A stretch of DNA of 35,290 nt from a virus: IMG/VR virus record IMGVR_UViG_3300025110_000052, positions 1 through 35,290 of that record. One strand, 5' to 3'. The position numbers and the translations under genes are program-made. Under the pieces are notes generated by a model. That model ran no database searches. It worked only from the letters and a program-made list of their open reading frames with translations, and was not told the DNA's origin. Every line of letters begins with the position of its first letter. The stretch's first letter is position 1. Positions 11,766-22,100 of the stretch are shown here, piece after piece.

Positions 11766-14330
11766 CTACGAGTGGGCATAATAAATGTATTTATAAGTTG
11801 ACCCCCCATTAGTTTCCGCACTTTGACCTGACTTTACAACAAACCCTGTTGCAGTCGTATTTACATAATCTGTATTTGCTGCTGATTCTGCGGCACTTGA
11901 GTTTAGCTTTAATAATTTATCATTTCCTGAAGACCCTAAACTTCTAAGAGTGTCAAAAACACACCAGTTTTGTGCATGAGTAGTTGATTTAATAATTATA
12001 AATCTAGGGGTAAATCCTGTGGTAAGGGTAACATCACTAGAACTGCCATCAAATTCTCCAACCTTGCTGATGCCGTCAACGCTGGCGAAGAGCATGGCTA
12101 TCTGATCATAATTATTAGTACCATTTACCCAACTAGAATCACCTACCGTAAAGTGTGTTGAAGTTGGAGCCGTATCATTAAATTTATTAATAGCATTAGC
12201 TTCCGCATCAGTACCATTTAATTTCAATGCATAATCCCAAGGGTCAGTTCCACCATTTAAACCTTTATGACCTACTACCCAACTGTTTCCACTAGTACTT
12301 CTTTGCTTTAGCCAAATCATCTCAGGGGTTTTTGAGAGGCTATGCGGCACTTGGCGACCTGCAACTCCGTCCGATTTATAACACACCACATCAAAACCAG
12401 CGTGGCGTTTCCACATCCATGCTTGATAGCTTGCGTCCCATGCCGATATTTCACCCCAACCCAGATTACTGTCAAATTGCATTGCACTCCAAGCAGCTTC
12501 GCCGTTACTAAGGTTTGTATCTAAATATTTTCCTTGAATTGATCTTGTTCCTAATGACCAGTTGTTACTTACAGTTTTATGTCTAGCGAAAGCCATATCT
12601 ACAATAAAATTACTATCAAACGCTGGAATAGTAGAGCTAGAGGCACCCGTATCCATAGCGAATAGCTCAGTAGCCGTTCTAGGTTTGCCACAATATCCAT
12701 CTGGTCTTCTGATAGCCATCCAGATAAAAGTCTCACCATCTTTATTTAACTCGTCACGATTAGTTTTAATTTTAAAGCCTGTAGATGTTAAATCTATTCT
12801 TTCTGCCGCACTGGGTTCCGCATTGCTTAAATTTGGATACAACCATTTGTCATCACCATCACTAACAATACCTCTCATACTGTCAAACATATGCCAATGT
12901 TCATTAGCAAAACTAGAAGCTTTCACCATAAGGAAAGAAGGCTCCCAACCTAAATTAATGACTGGACCTAACCCAGAAGATCCATTGCCTACATACGATC
13001 CCGTAGATATTACATTTTGGTCCTCATTCTCTCCGAACACATAACCAGCAGGGTCATCGAATGGTGAATCACTACTTGCTGTTGGATTACCGACAGCCGT
13101 AATCGTTCCAGGAGCAACAGTTGAACCAGTTGTAGATGAGTTATTGCAACATAAAAGCTTGGTATTCGTTATGTTTGTTAATGGCTCAGTGGGTGGCTTA
13201 AATGATGATGTATAAACTGCTGTTCCTTTTACCACTCTTACATTTGATATTCCACCTTTCCACTCGAAAGTGTCATTAGAATAAGCCCCTATGGTAGCTT
13301 CTTGAGTTGGAACATTAAGAGTATCACTAAAAGAATTAGTTTCTATACCATTAATAAATATTTTGGTTGTTCCTGAACTTCTAGCAATTGCGTAATGTGT
13401 CCATTGACCTACTGCTGGTACTCCAGAGTATATAGACGAACCTACAGCAGGGTTATATACTTCCCACTTGCCAGAAATAATTTTAAAAGAAGGATTATTC
13501 ATCCCAAAGCTTAACCAAACTCTAGTATTTAAATCTTCTGGTTTAAGCCAAGCTTCAACCGTATAATCTCCTGTTCCAAACTGAAAATCACTCGTACTAC
13601 CAACAGACAAAAAATCACTCGACCCGTCAAACTCAACAGACCTTGCCTCGCTGGCGTTGCTTTCACCTCCTGCAAAAATATAAGCTATATATTCATCACC
13701 AATTGTAGGTGCAAAACCATTAGATTTAAATCCAATATCTGTAGAAGTTGGCCCATCTGGCCCCCAAGTACCTGCAAAAGTTCCGACTGCATCAGTTTTG
13801 CTTAATTGTAAGTACTTATCTTCTCCTAACGAACGATGATATACCAACCAATCTTGAGCAGAGTCTATATTTTTAAGTAAAATTAAACCTGGAATACAGC
13901 CAAGTTGATGAGCTACTCTTTGATTAGTTGTATTTGTCGTAGTAAATTTAACAATATCCAAGAAACCAGGTGTCTTTTTCCAAGTCCAACCGACATTGGT
14001 TTCATTACTACCGTTTGTAATACCAGAATTACCTACTTTAAATCCACCTACAAATCTTGAATTTACATAATCTTCATTTGTATCTTGATCATCGTTTGTA
14101 TTGCTATATAGAACTTTATTATTACCTCTAGCTGAATCTACAAGTATATGATTTGCAGTATGATTTCTACCTTTTATCCATACTAAATCTGGTTCAAAGT
14201 CTGATCCAGTTATATTTTGACCGCTAGAATTACCATCTCCCTCATAGACATGAGTGTAAAAACAATCGTCAATGTAAACAGAGGATTTTTTTGCACCTGC
14301 ACCTAAAAGCATTTGTTGAATAGGACTCAT
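11766..14330 (-). CDS. Tail fibre/adhesin with LamG-like domain and repeated modules
   Basis: 854 residues. The N-terminus (MSPIQQMLLGAGAKKSSVYI) is short and probably attaches to the virion. At least five copies of a module follow, of type 'P-x-hydrophobic-hydrophobic-x-K ... W-x-h-x-x-x-R ... D-K-x-L-x-L ... T-G-F': for example PDLVWIKGRNHT, PGLILLKNIDSA, PSFLMVKASSFA, PEMIWLKQRSTS and PRFIIIKSTTHA. Between the second and third lies a concanavalin/LamG-type domain (about residues 230-395: SVEFDGSSDFLSV ... YTVEAWLKPED ... WTHYAIARSSGTTKIFING). LamG domains bind sugars, so host-surface binding is likely. GGAG lies ahead of the start. Confidence 0.75.
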   Translation of the reverse strand: MSPIQQMLLGAGAKKSSVYIDDCFYTHVYEGDGNSSGQNITGSDFEPDLVWIKGRNHTANHILVDSARGNNKVLYSNTNDDQDTNEDYVNSRFVGGFKVGNSGITNGSNETNVGWTWKKTPGFLDIVKFTTTNTTNQRVAHQLGCIPGLILLKNIDSAQDWLVYHRSLGEDKYLQLSKTDAVGTFAGTWGPDGPTSTDIGFKSNGFAPTIGDEYIAYIFAGGESNASEARSVEFDGSSDFLSVGSTSDFQFGTGDYTVEAWLKPEDLNTRVWLSFGMNNPSFKIISGKWEVYNPAVGSSIYSGVPAVGQWTHYAIARSSGTTKIFINGIETNSFSDTLNVPTQEATIGAYSNDTFEWKGGISNVRVVKGTAVYTSSFKPPTEPLTNITNTKLLCCNNSSTTGSTVAPGTITAVGNPTASSDSPFDDPAGYVFGENEDQNVISTGSYVGNGSSGLGPVINLGWEPSFLMVKASSFANEHWHMFDSMRGIVSDGDDKWLYPNLSNAEPSAAERIDLTSTGFKIKTNRDELNKDGETFIWMAIRRPDGYCGKPRTATELFAMDTGASSSTIPAFDSNFIVDMAFARHKTVSNNWSLGTRSIQGKYLDTNLSNGEAAWSAMQFDSNLGWGEISAWDASYQAWMWKRHAGFDVVCYKSDGVAGRQVPHSLSKTPEMIWLKQRSTSGNSWVVGHKGLNGGTDPWDYALKLNGTDAEANAINKFNDTAPTSTHFTVGDSSWVNGTNNYDQIAMLFASVDGISKVGEFDGSSSDVTLTTGFTPRFIIIKSTTHAQNWCVFDTLRSLGSSGNDKLLKLNSSAAESAANTDYVNTTATGFVVKSGQSAETNGGSTYKYIYYAHS

Positions 14331-14371
14331 AATTAATCTCCGTGTTGTGTGTTAGTTAGTAGTAGGTACAT

Positions 14372-17300
14372 TTATGAAACCGTCATTTTAGAAGATTGAA
14401 TGTATGCTGTCGTTCCATTCAAGAACCATATTGTGGCCATGGCTCTAGCTCCAAGAGCTATTGTGCTTCCCTTTATGTCTACACCATCAGCACCATTATA
14501 TAAAGCAGTTCCTAAAGCACTTGCATTTATGTTTTGATCGTTAGAACTTTCATTTAAAAGAGTAACAGTATTACCTTTGACAAAGGTTGAGTTAGGTATG
14601 ACCCAACCACCGCTTGTGTTATGAATAACCTTTCCACCGTCAGTGTCAACCAAAGTATAAGCTGAAGTTTTTGCATCACCAGGAATATTCCTTAAATCGC
14701 CTTTGCTGTCTGATACCTTTCCAGCAAACGTGGCATTGCCTGAACTATTAACTTCAAGCGTATTTGTACCAGAGGAAGATCTAAATTTAATACCACTAGT
14801 TCCACCTTGGATATATAAAAAATTAGAATTATGTTGTATTTTTCCTGCTGCTTCTCCTGACCATGTGCCATTAGCTATACGAATATCACCATTTGCAGGA
14901 ATTGTAAGTGCTCCTGAAACATTACCTGTGACGTTTCCAGTTAAAGGGCCGCTAAACGCAGTTGCCGCAATCGTTCCTGTAAAAGCATTTGCGCTCTTAC
15001 TCCATACAACGTTTGAACTAGCACCCGTGAATGTTGCGTCGCCATTAACAACTAAGCCTGTAAGAGTACCAACAGAAGTTAAAGAACTAGTAACGACATT
15101 AGAAGCGAGAGTTGTACCCGTTAGGTTTGCCGCTGCGTCGTCTGTTGCGTCTGTTTCCCATGTAAGTGTTGCGACCTGACCGCTAACCGTTGACTTAAGA
15201 ACTTTTCCAGTTGCCCCAACGCTTGTAGGTAGTTCAATAGTGTAACTAGTTCCGACGGTTGTTCCTGCCTGAATCGCTACATATTCACCGCCTGCCGCGT
15301 CGCCTAGTCTTAAATCTGCCTGCGCTGAAAGAGTTAAATTCCCGCTAGTTGTTATTGCTTGCGTACCGAAATCAGGCGATATTTTTGACCCTGCGATTGC
15401 TGCATCACTAGCTACGTTTCCATTAGTAACCGTGATAGCTGTAGGTAATGCCCCTGTTGCCAGCTTGCTAAGTGCTATTGCTGCGCTACTACTAATTTTT
15501 GCGTTTGTTATTGCAGAGGCCGCAATTGTTAATACGCCTGCATTAGATAACGTTGCATCTCCGCTAACTGCCTGAACTGTTGCAACATTGCTTCCATTAC
15601 CAACAAGGATTGAACCACTAGCAAGAGCCGCTAGTTTGCTATATGCCAGAGCTGCGTTTGTAGCAACATCAGCATTAACAATCGACGCACCGCCAGAAAC
15701 TAAAACTGTTCCACTTTGATCAGGAAAATTGATTGTTTTATCTGCTGTGGTCGGATCTACAACACCAATTGTCGTTTCAAATGAATCCGCCGTCGCGCCT
15801 TCGTAGACCAAACTTCCAGTATTGCTTATTAATATTTCGCCGCTGACGGTTCCACCTGTTTTGCTTAGTTTTTCTGTTTCGATCTCTTGAACTACGTCTT
15901 GCAGATTTGTTGAGCTAAGGCCGCCAAATGGGGTGAAGGCAATATTCGCCGCAACTTGCGAAGCTACCGTCTGCGATAAATCAATTTCTACCCATGAGCT
16001 ACTTGAAGTATTGGTAACACCTAAAATGTAATCGGGTGGTTTTAATTGACCTGTAATTCCTGTAATTCCCGATGGTGTACCTTGAACCGATACGACGACG
16101 TATAAAGAATCAGTAGTCGCGCTGGCTGTTGGTAAATTTGAACCAACAACTAAACCCGCCGCTGCCCCTGCGCTTGTGACACTATCAACCTTTGAAGTAC
16201 TAGCGTTATAGGTGCCGCCCGGAATAAGAGCGCCCTTACTAAGACTCGAAATTGCCTGCCAAGCCGTACCATCATGCACGAAGCAATCCTCCGTGGTCGT
16301 GTCAAAAAGTAGCTGACCTTGGAAGGCTGGCGAAGGGTAAGACCCAACTTGAGCAATGGATTGAAAGACCACCGTACTTGCATCACCAAGTTTTGCAGCC
16401 GTTACAGATTTCGTACCTAAACGCGCAGTTGCGACCGTTCCACTTGTTAATAATGCAGCGCTGTGATTCGGTAAATCTGAATCCGTGATTTGGCTGCCGC
16501 TACTAACTGCGCCGGATGCCGTAACAACTACTTTTGTGTAAGTTCCGGGTGTTGCCGTGTTATCTACGCTAATTACTCCACTACTAACCGCGAGGCCTGT
16601 TCCTACTTGCAGCGCCCCTTTTGCCGATGAACTTCCGTCTGGTAAATCAGCCGCCGTAATTGTTCGATAGGCACTAACTAAACCTTTTGCCGTCACTGCG
16701 ACGAGGTTATAAGCGCTGCTAGCTGTTACATCATTATCGATTTCAATAACACCCGTATCCATCCTTAAGCCTTCGCCATTTACCTTGATCGCTCCTAATG
16801 CTGAACTTGTCGCCGTTGGCAAATCCGCGCCTGTAATTGCTCTAAGTGAAACCGCACCCGCCGCACCTGATGGGCCTGCCAAGAACTGAGCCGCCGCACT
16901 TGAATCATCTATTGATGCGCTTAATGCCCTTGTACTTCCTGACGTAGCAACCGCAATATTAACAATAGAAGTTGTATCACCTGTAATTGAATTTATAGAG
17001 GCCGCTGCTTTTAATGATTGCCACGCGCTACCGTCCCAAATACTCGCCGCATATCCGTCATTACTATTCGCAGCAATCTGTCCTGTAAATCCACCTGATC
17101 CGGGTAAGGATGTAACTAGTTGGGCGCTTGAATTATTATCTAACTTCGCTGCCGTAATGGCATCATTGGCGACCTTTGCCGTTGAAATTCCTAAATCTGC
17201 GACGGCTGTTCCGGCTATCGACCCTGCTGTTACGGAAACCTTTGCTATTGGTATTGCGTTACTACCTAATAAACCAAAACTATTAGCACTAAATAAGTTT

Positions 17301-17413
17301 GCAATCGTCAGGCTTTTCGTTTCAGAGGCCGACCCGTCAACTACCGCAATTTTATCTGCCGTCGCAAGATTATCTCCTAACGCGGGCAGTTGCGAGATTT
17401 TTAAATCAGCCAT
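14372..17413 (-). CDS. Long tail fibre protein
   Basis: 1013 residues, Ala/Ser/Thr/Gly-rich with few charges. It opens MADLKISQLPALGDNLATAD, a start commonly seen in phage fibres that attach to the tail through their N-terminus. Fibre-like repeats follow: ALGAIKVNGEGLRMDTGVIE and AKGALQVGTGLAVSSGVISV are two copies of a module, each ending in 'TITAADLPD'/'QITDSDLP'. Later parts contain 'NVTGNVSGALTIPANGDIRI'-type beta-helical stretches and a C-terminal 'KVIHNTSGGWVIPNSTFVKG' block. It ends before the 11766 adhesin, so the two probably form the receptor-binding apparatus. No chaperone domain is evident. Confidence 0.75.
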   Translation of the reverse strand: MADLKISQLPALGDNLATADKIAVVDGSASETKSLTIANLFSANSFGLLGSNAIPIAKVSVTAGSIAGTAVADLGISTAKVANDAITAAKLDNNSSAQLVTSLPGSGGFTGQIAANSNDGYAASIWDGSAWQSLKAAASINSITGDTTSIVNIAVATSGSTRALSASIDDSSAAAQFLAGPSGAAGAVSLRAITGADLPTATSSALGAIKVNGEGLRMDTGVIEIDNDVTASSAYNLVAVTAKGLVSAYRTITAADLPDGSSSAKGALQVGTGLAVSSGVISVDNTATPGTYTKVVVTASGAVSSGSQITDSDLPNHSAALLTSGTVATARLGTKSVTAAKLGDASTVVFQSIAQVGSYPSPAFQGQLLFDTTTEDCFVHDGTAWQAISSLSKGALIPGGTYNASTSKVDSVTSAGAAAGLVVGSNLPTASATTDSLYVVVSVQGTPSGITGITGQLKPPDYILGVTNTSSSSWVEIDLSQTVASQVAANIAFTPFGGLSSTNLQDVVQEIETEKLSKTGGTVSGEILISNTGSLVYEGATADSFETTIGVVDPTTADKTINFPDQSGTVLVSGGASIVNADVATNAALAYSKLAALASGSILVGNGSNVATVQAVSGDATLSNAGVLTIAASAITNAKISSSAAIALSKLATGALPTAITVTNGNVASDAAIAGSKISPDFGTQAITTSGNLTLSAQADLRLGDAAGGEYVAIQAGTTVGTSYTIELPTSVGATGKVLKSTVSGQVATLTWETDATDDAAANLTGTTLASNVVTSSLTSVGTLTGLVVNGDATFTGASSNVVWSKSANAFTGTIAATAFSGPLTGNVTGNVSGALTIPANGDIRIANGTWSGEAAGKIQHNSNFLYIQGGTSGIKFRSSSGTNTLEVNSSGNATFAGKVSDSKGDLRNIPGDAKTSAYTLVDTDGGKVIHNTSGGWVIPNSTFVKGNTVTLLNESSNDQNINASALGTALYNGADGVDIKGSTIALGARAMATIWFLNGTTAYIQSSKMTVS

Positions 17414-17422
17414 CTTACGCCG

Positions 17423-18313
17423 TTAATCTGTTTCTTGTAATAGTTTAGCCGTTGTATCCTGTTCTAATAGAATGTCGTCGCTATCTTCTTGAAGGATCTT
17501 ATTAGCTGCGTCGCTATTAATCTTAAGGTCGACTCCTCCAGTAGTGACAAAGTTTATAGTCATGTCTACGGGTTGACCCACATTGAAGCTTACAGCCGAT
17601 TGGGTTACTACCGCGTTTATTTCATACCAAAGCTCGTCATCTAAATTTGAACTTATACCACTAGGGTTATATCCGCTTGTCTTTAAATACAATTGCGCCC
17701 CAAATTCTGACCCGATTTTTGTTCTAGTAACTAATTCCAACAAGTAGTGAGGCGGGTCAAAATTGCCTGAGCCTTCAGAATCTTCATAATCCCAAGCGCA
17801 AGTAATACGGCCATTTCCAGAAATTAACGAGGAATAACGTTCTCTGTGATACTCAGATAAAGCAGTTACATCAACCGATTCAACATCTGTATTTATTTCG
17901 TATGAACTTACTTGACCCAACATTCTATAAATAGCATTTTGAACCGAAATTTTTACAGGTAAATCAGAGCTAATAGAAGTCAAAGTTAAAGCGTTAGAAC
18001 TTAAACCATTAACAGCATTAGCAAAGGAGGAAAAAAGTCTTATCCCTCCTAAATCGTCTTTATGTATAAAAGCCGTAAAACTTGATTGTCTAGTGTTATC
18101 TGGCCATGAAGCCGCTGCAATAAACAAAAGATCTGTTCCGTTTGTTGTTGAAATTTCTACTTGATCGCCTGTAATTAATTCGTCAGCCTCATCAAAACTA
18201 AATCGCTTCTTTGACGTATTGACATCATCCGTATTAATAGTTGCAAATAAATCACCCTGCGCCGTTTTGCGCTGAAGCATGACTTTTCCAAAACCGCCTA
18301 AATAGATACTCAT
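17423..18313 (-). CDS. Tail-associated structural protein, possibly tube-like
   Basis: 296 residues, beta-rich. It begins MSIYLGGFGKVMLQRKTAQG and has a middle VESVDVTALSEYHRERYSSL segment that resembles tail-tube proteins ('VDVT...G...W'), ending with KLLQETD after a short acidic repeat (ILQEDSDDILLEQDTT). It shares its stop/start base with the 18313 gene. A copy of the GGGTTGACCC operator string falls inside it (17570-17579), probably by chance because it encodes GQPVDM. Likely a baseplate/tip or fibre-connecting component. Confidence 0.5.
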   Translation of the reverse strand: MSIYLGGFGKVMLQRKTAQGDLFATINTDDVNTSKKRFSFDEADELITGDQVEISTTNGTDLLFIAAASWPDNTRQSSFTAFIHKDDLGGIRLFSSFANAVNGLSSNALTLTSISSDLPVKISVQNAIYRMLGQVSSYEINTDVESVDVTALSEYHRERYSSLISGNGRITCAWDYEDSEGSGNFDPPHYLLELVTRTKIGSEFGAQLYLKTSGYNPSGISSNLDDELWYEINAVVTQSAVSFNVGQPVDMTINFVTTGGVDLKINSDAANKILQEDSDDILLEQDTTAKLLQETD

Positions 18314-18744
18314 TAGATTGTTGCTGTAGTTAGTTCGCCTGTTGCTTGAAAACTTATCTGCGCTTTTGCTATTTCTCCCGGTGATGCTGAAATATTTGCC
18401 CCTGTTATAAACGCCGTCATTGTTACATCTTTATTTGTTGAACCATCAGTAAATCTAAGAGTTAAAGTTTTGCTGTCGCTATCAGATAACCCTGAATTTC
18501 CAGTCTTAACAAGCATTCTTAAAAATTCTGACCCGTCGTTTGTTCCGTCGTCTTGCTTATAATAAATTATTTCCGCGCTACCCGTAAACGTTTGAAGTCC
18601 CGGCGTAAATGTTCTTACAGAATCCCCTAAACTTGTTGTTTCTAATAATCCCGCGCTTGCATTAAGTGAAAAAGAAGTTGTCTTACCAACCTCATCAGTT
18701 CCTAATAAAAATTTTGCATCACGGCCTGTAAATGGTTTAGCCAT
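18313..18744 (-). CDS. Tail-tube-like protein
   Basis: 143 residues: MAKPFTGRDAKFLLGTDEVG, then SFSLNASAGLLETTSLGDSV and TGSAEIIYYKQDDGTNDGSE, with an SPGEIAKAQISFQATGEL end. This is the strand order of the phage tail-tube (TTP) fold. It lies outside the usual tube position (26816-27751), between the tip proteins and fibres, so it may be a tube-like tip or decoration protein. A lone companion motif sits upstream (18754-18767). Confidence 0.55.
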   Translation of the reverse strand: MAKPFTGRDAKFLLGTDEVGKTTSFSLNASAGLLETTSLGDSVRTFTPGLQTFTGSAEIIYYKQDDGTNDGSEFLRMLVKTGNSGLSDSDSKTLTLRFTDGSTNKDVTMTAFITGANISASPGEIAKAQISFQATGELTTATI

Positions 18745-18753
18745 TCCCTTTTA

Positions 18754-18767
18754 CTACGTTTACATAG
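18754..18767 (-). promoter_or_regulatory. Companion motif CTATGTAAACGTAG upstream of tube-like gene
   Basis: In the 27-base gap ahead of the 18744 start, the minus strand reads CTATGTAAACGTAG. This matches the elements upstream of the 6928 gene (CTATGTAGACGTAG) and of the small terminase (CTATGTAGTCGTAG). No GGGTCWACCC site is present. It may mark a late promoter or activator site. Confidence 0.4.
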
Positions 18768-18771
18768 CAGT

Positions 18772-19146
18772 CTATAGGACACCGATTAAATCAACAGTAA
18801 CGGAACTAATTCCTTTCTTAATTTGAACAATAGATGGGGCCGCTGCGTATCTCCATTTATTAGGCGCAGGTGCGTCAATCGTTCCTGTTGCGCCGTCCCA
18901 ACCTGATTTTGCTTGACTAGGTAGATCAAAGGTTGAGTAGCTACCAAAGCGATCATCAAAGTGGGTATTAAATTCCTCTGCCTGACTATCGGTTATATTT
19001 TCATATCTCAATTGTAGTTTCATTCCTGTTCTCTTATTGCCGTATAAAATCCGGCGTTCTGCGCCTGACTGATTAGTAAATGTTTTTACAGGATATGAAC
19101 CGGGGTCAAATTGACGACGATTAGGGGAAAGTGTAGGAAAAGCCAT
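18772..19146 (-). CDS. Minor tail protein, lambda gpM-like
   Basis: 124 residues beginning MAFPTLSPNRRQFDPGSYPV. The middle has LQLRYENITDSQAEEFNTHF and a 'GSYSTFDLP' segment; the C-terminus ends VTVDLIGVL. The size, the 'L-x-Y-x-N-I-x-D-x-x-A' helix and the position next to the J-like gene fit the small beta-barrel minor tail proteins at the tape-measure/tip end (gpM-like). It overlaps nothing and abuts the J-like gene by zero bases. Family assignment is by pattern and order. Confidence 0.55.
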   Translation of the reverse strand: MAFPTLSPNRRQFDPGSYPVKTFTNQSGAERRILYGNKRTGMKLQLRYENITDSQAEEFNTHFDDRFGSYSTFDLPSQAKSGWDGATGTIDAPAPNKWRYAAAPSIVQIKKGISSVTVDLIGVL

Positions 19147-22100
19147 TTAAGAATCAAAAGTAAACTTAGAATCGTCAGTTATATCTATAGCTAGTTTAGA
19201 CCGACTATTATCATCACAAGGAAACTCGCTGGCAACGATAGACACCGTATTGTCTTGATCAAGTGTTAACTGTTCTACTAAATATATGTTTTGACTAATA
19301 ACCGTTGATTCAATCGTAAATATCGTATTAAAGAAAGTTGCATCGCTTGTCGTCATATTGGTTACTTGCATTGATCCACTTACTACGTCATCTGAGGCTG
19401 GCGAATAATAAAGAACATTGTAGAAACCATCAATTAATGTTTGAGCGCTTGTTATCTCACCTGTCGTTGATACTGCGCCATTATTTGCCGCACTGTATGG
19501 GCTTGCCTCTGTTTTTACTTTTATATAATCCCCTGCGGCCAAATCCAAACCAAACGCCGCTGTTTTAAATGCGATTGTATGGGTTACATGTTTACGCAAG
19601 GCAAGGAAATATTTACCAACTAAACGAGCGTGATTTGTTTGCGTGACGTATTTGGTAAGGTCGAAGGATTCAACGCTTTCTGTTTCAGGGCTAGTTTTAT
19701 ATTTAACCGTAGTAACAACTTCTTTTGGTAATTGATTTTTTTTAGTTTCCCTATAACGCAATACAGCTTTAAACGACTCTCTTTCTTCCGCGCCTAAATA
19801 ATTTAATTCAAATGAATCCTCAATAATATTTCCGCTAGTAAATAGTTGTTTAACAGTAACCGCCCCTGTTGATATATCCCCGCCGGGTGTAACAGGTAAC
19901 GCAGGTTTTAAAGAAAGTTGCCCATCAGATAGAACGAAACTACATAAGAAGTTGGGCGCGTTTTCTGCAATGTATTGCCGAATATTTACAGGTTGATCAA
20001 TTGCGCCGTCAAAGAATAAAGAGTTTTGTCTAAGGAACTTTGATGTATTTGCTAAATCAGTTGTATTAATTAGATCATCAGTTGAACCGAGGATCGTTCC
20101 AGCTCCCGCCGTCGTATCCGTTAATAAGTAATAAACAAGATCAGTAAATAAATTACTTGCGCCATTCCCTGTATCGTCAGGGTGATTTAATTTAACTTTG
20201 ATTCCTTCAGATAACCAAACGCGCACCTGATCTAAAGCCGTAAAACGCCTTGATGCTTTTAGAGCTAAACCAGCCGTTGCCATGTTTTTGTATGTTGGAA
20301 CAGTTGGATTGCTTACACTTTCATTTACATAAACGATTGAATGTTCAGGTTCATTTTGATTTGATTTTTCGATTAAATTTCCATAAAAACTTATATCAGA
20401 TATTTGCGTTAAATTTTCAAATTCTCTATCGGCTGAATATACACCGCCTGAACTTGTTGAACCGATACCCATTACTTTAAATTTTGCGCCTAAATCGTCA
20501 TAGTTTGTCCAACCTCCACCGCCTCCAGATTCAGTAATAAAAAATTCTTCTCCTACTTCCCAATTCGTCGCGGTGTTTGAATTAGCTAAAACCTCGGCTG
20601 TAAAGTTTTTATATCCTTTTTCCATATCAACGAAAGAACTATAATCAGCCGCTAACCATTCAGAATCCGAATCATCCATTACCGTCGCGGTTAATTTAAC
20701 TTGTATATCTTTCGGGTTTGAAATTGTCTTAGTTACTTCTCTTACTGTTCCGGCTGAATATTGTTCTGCATTACCAAAAACTTCGTAATACCATCCTTGA
20801 ATAATCTTTTTAGCTTGATCTCCTGTTTCAATTCCTGTAACCGTCAAACTTATTCCTGAACTTGTTAAACCACCTGAAACACCCGGAACCATTTTAAAAG
20901 GGTTGCTTCCTGTAATTGTTCTTGATACTGAAATTGTGCTACCTAACGCCCATCCTCCCGCGCTGCTATCTATTACTTGATAATCATCAATAGTCCAAGA
21001 GCTATTAACAGAACTAGCCGCGTAATGCGTTACTTTCTCTTGTCTTGTAACGCCCCAATAAGTAAAACCATTACCGGGCTGTTGGCTGCCGTCAGGATAT
21101 GGGCCATTTCTATCAACCGTATATCTATAATTACCAATTTCAAAAACAACTAATTCAGGACTGCTTTGGTAGATCGTGTAGTAATTGCCTGCGCCTGTTG
21201 AACCTACATTTGGGTTAGTTGGTTGCGATGAATCCCATTCTTTCCAATAGAACGACCAACCGCTGATATTTCCAAACTTATGTTCAGTAACAAAGTAAGG
21301 GTTAAATATTCCACCATGCGCCGCCGATCCGTCCCTTACATCAAAGTTTGTTTCTGGGTTTTTCCAGCCAGAGGGCAATTCAATTCTTCTAGCGTGATAA
21401 CGAATCTTGACCCACTCACTACCGGGCAATGTTTCCTGAACTGTTAAATATTTTGTACCGCCGATTGGTGTTCCAGAACTATCAGCATTACCGAAAGCCT
21501 CGAAACAGAAACTATCTCTCATGCCATCGGGTGAACCTGTAGGCGAACTAAATAACCCTTGATAAAACAGGCTTGTAATTCTTGTTTCTTCTATATGTTC
21601 CGGCTGATAACTTTGAATCTGAACAGATGATGGATAACTACGGACAATGATTGAAGGGTTAGAACTTGGCTTATTTGTTAATTCGTCGTTTCTTAAAATA
21701 TCAGCTACGGTTAATTTTTCGCCTTTTAAAGTAATAACAAAACCACCAGGAACAGTACCCGATATTTGATCTTTTGATGAACTTAACCTTACGACTCTTG
21801 TTGTTGGTAATAGCTTAGTTATAAAGCTTGCAGTTCTAGGGACAAACTTAAATTCATAAGCTTTTAACGCAGGGTGAGTAAATCGAATCGAATTATATTG
21901 TTCTGTTGGGTTACTACCAATTACGCAAAATAAACTCCCAAAAGTGCTATCAGTACCGTTAACTAAATTCCAAACAGAGGTATCAACTTCACGAAAATAA
22001 ATTGAAAAGACCGACGCACGTTTTAAAAAGGTTGTTATTGTTCCGTTTGTTAATTGAACCTTATCGCCATCAAATGTTTTTAATTGGTCAGGGGTTGGGA

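Noticed and set aside
14703-15179. Plus-strand 158-codon ORF and similar long antisense ORFs in fibre, tip and capsid genes
   Set aside because: Low-complexity reverse strand of Ala/Thr/Ser-rich genes; no ribosome site or motif.
17570-17579. GGGTTGACCC operator string inside a structural gene
   Set aside because: It encodes in-frame residues of GQPVDM, has no promoter around it and no companion motif; one chance copy is acceptable.
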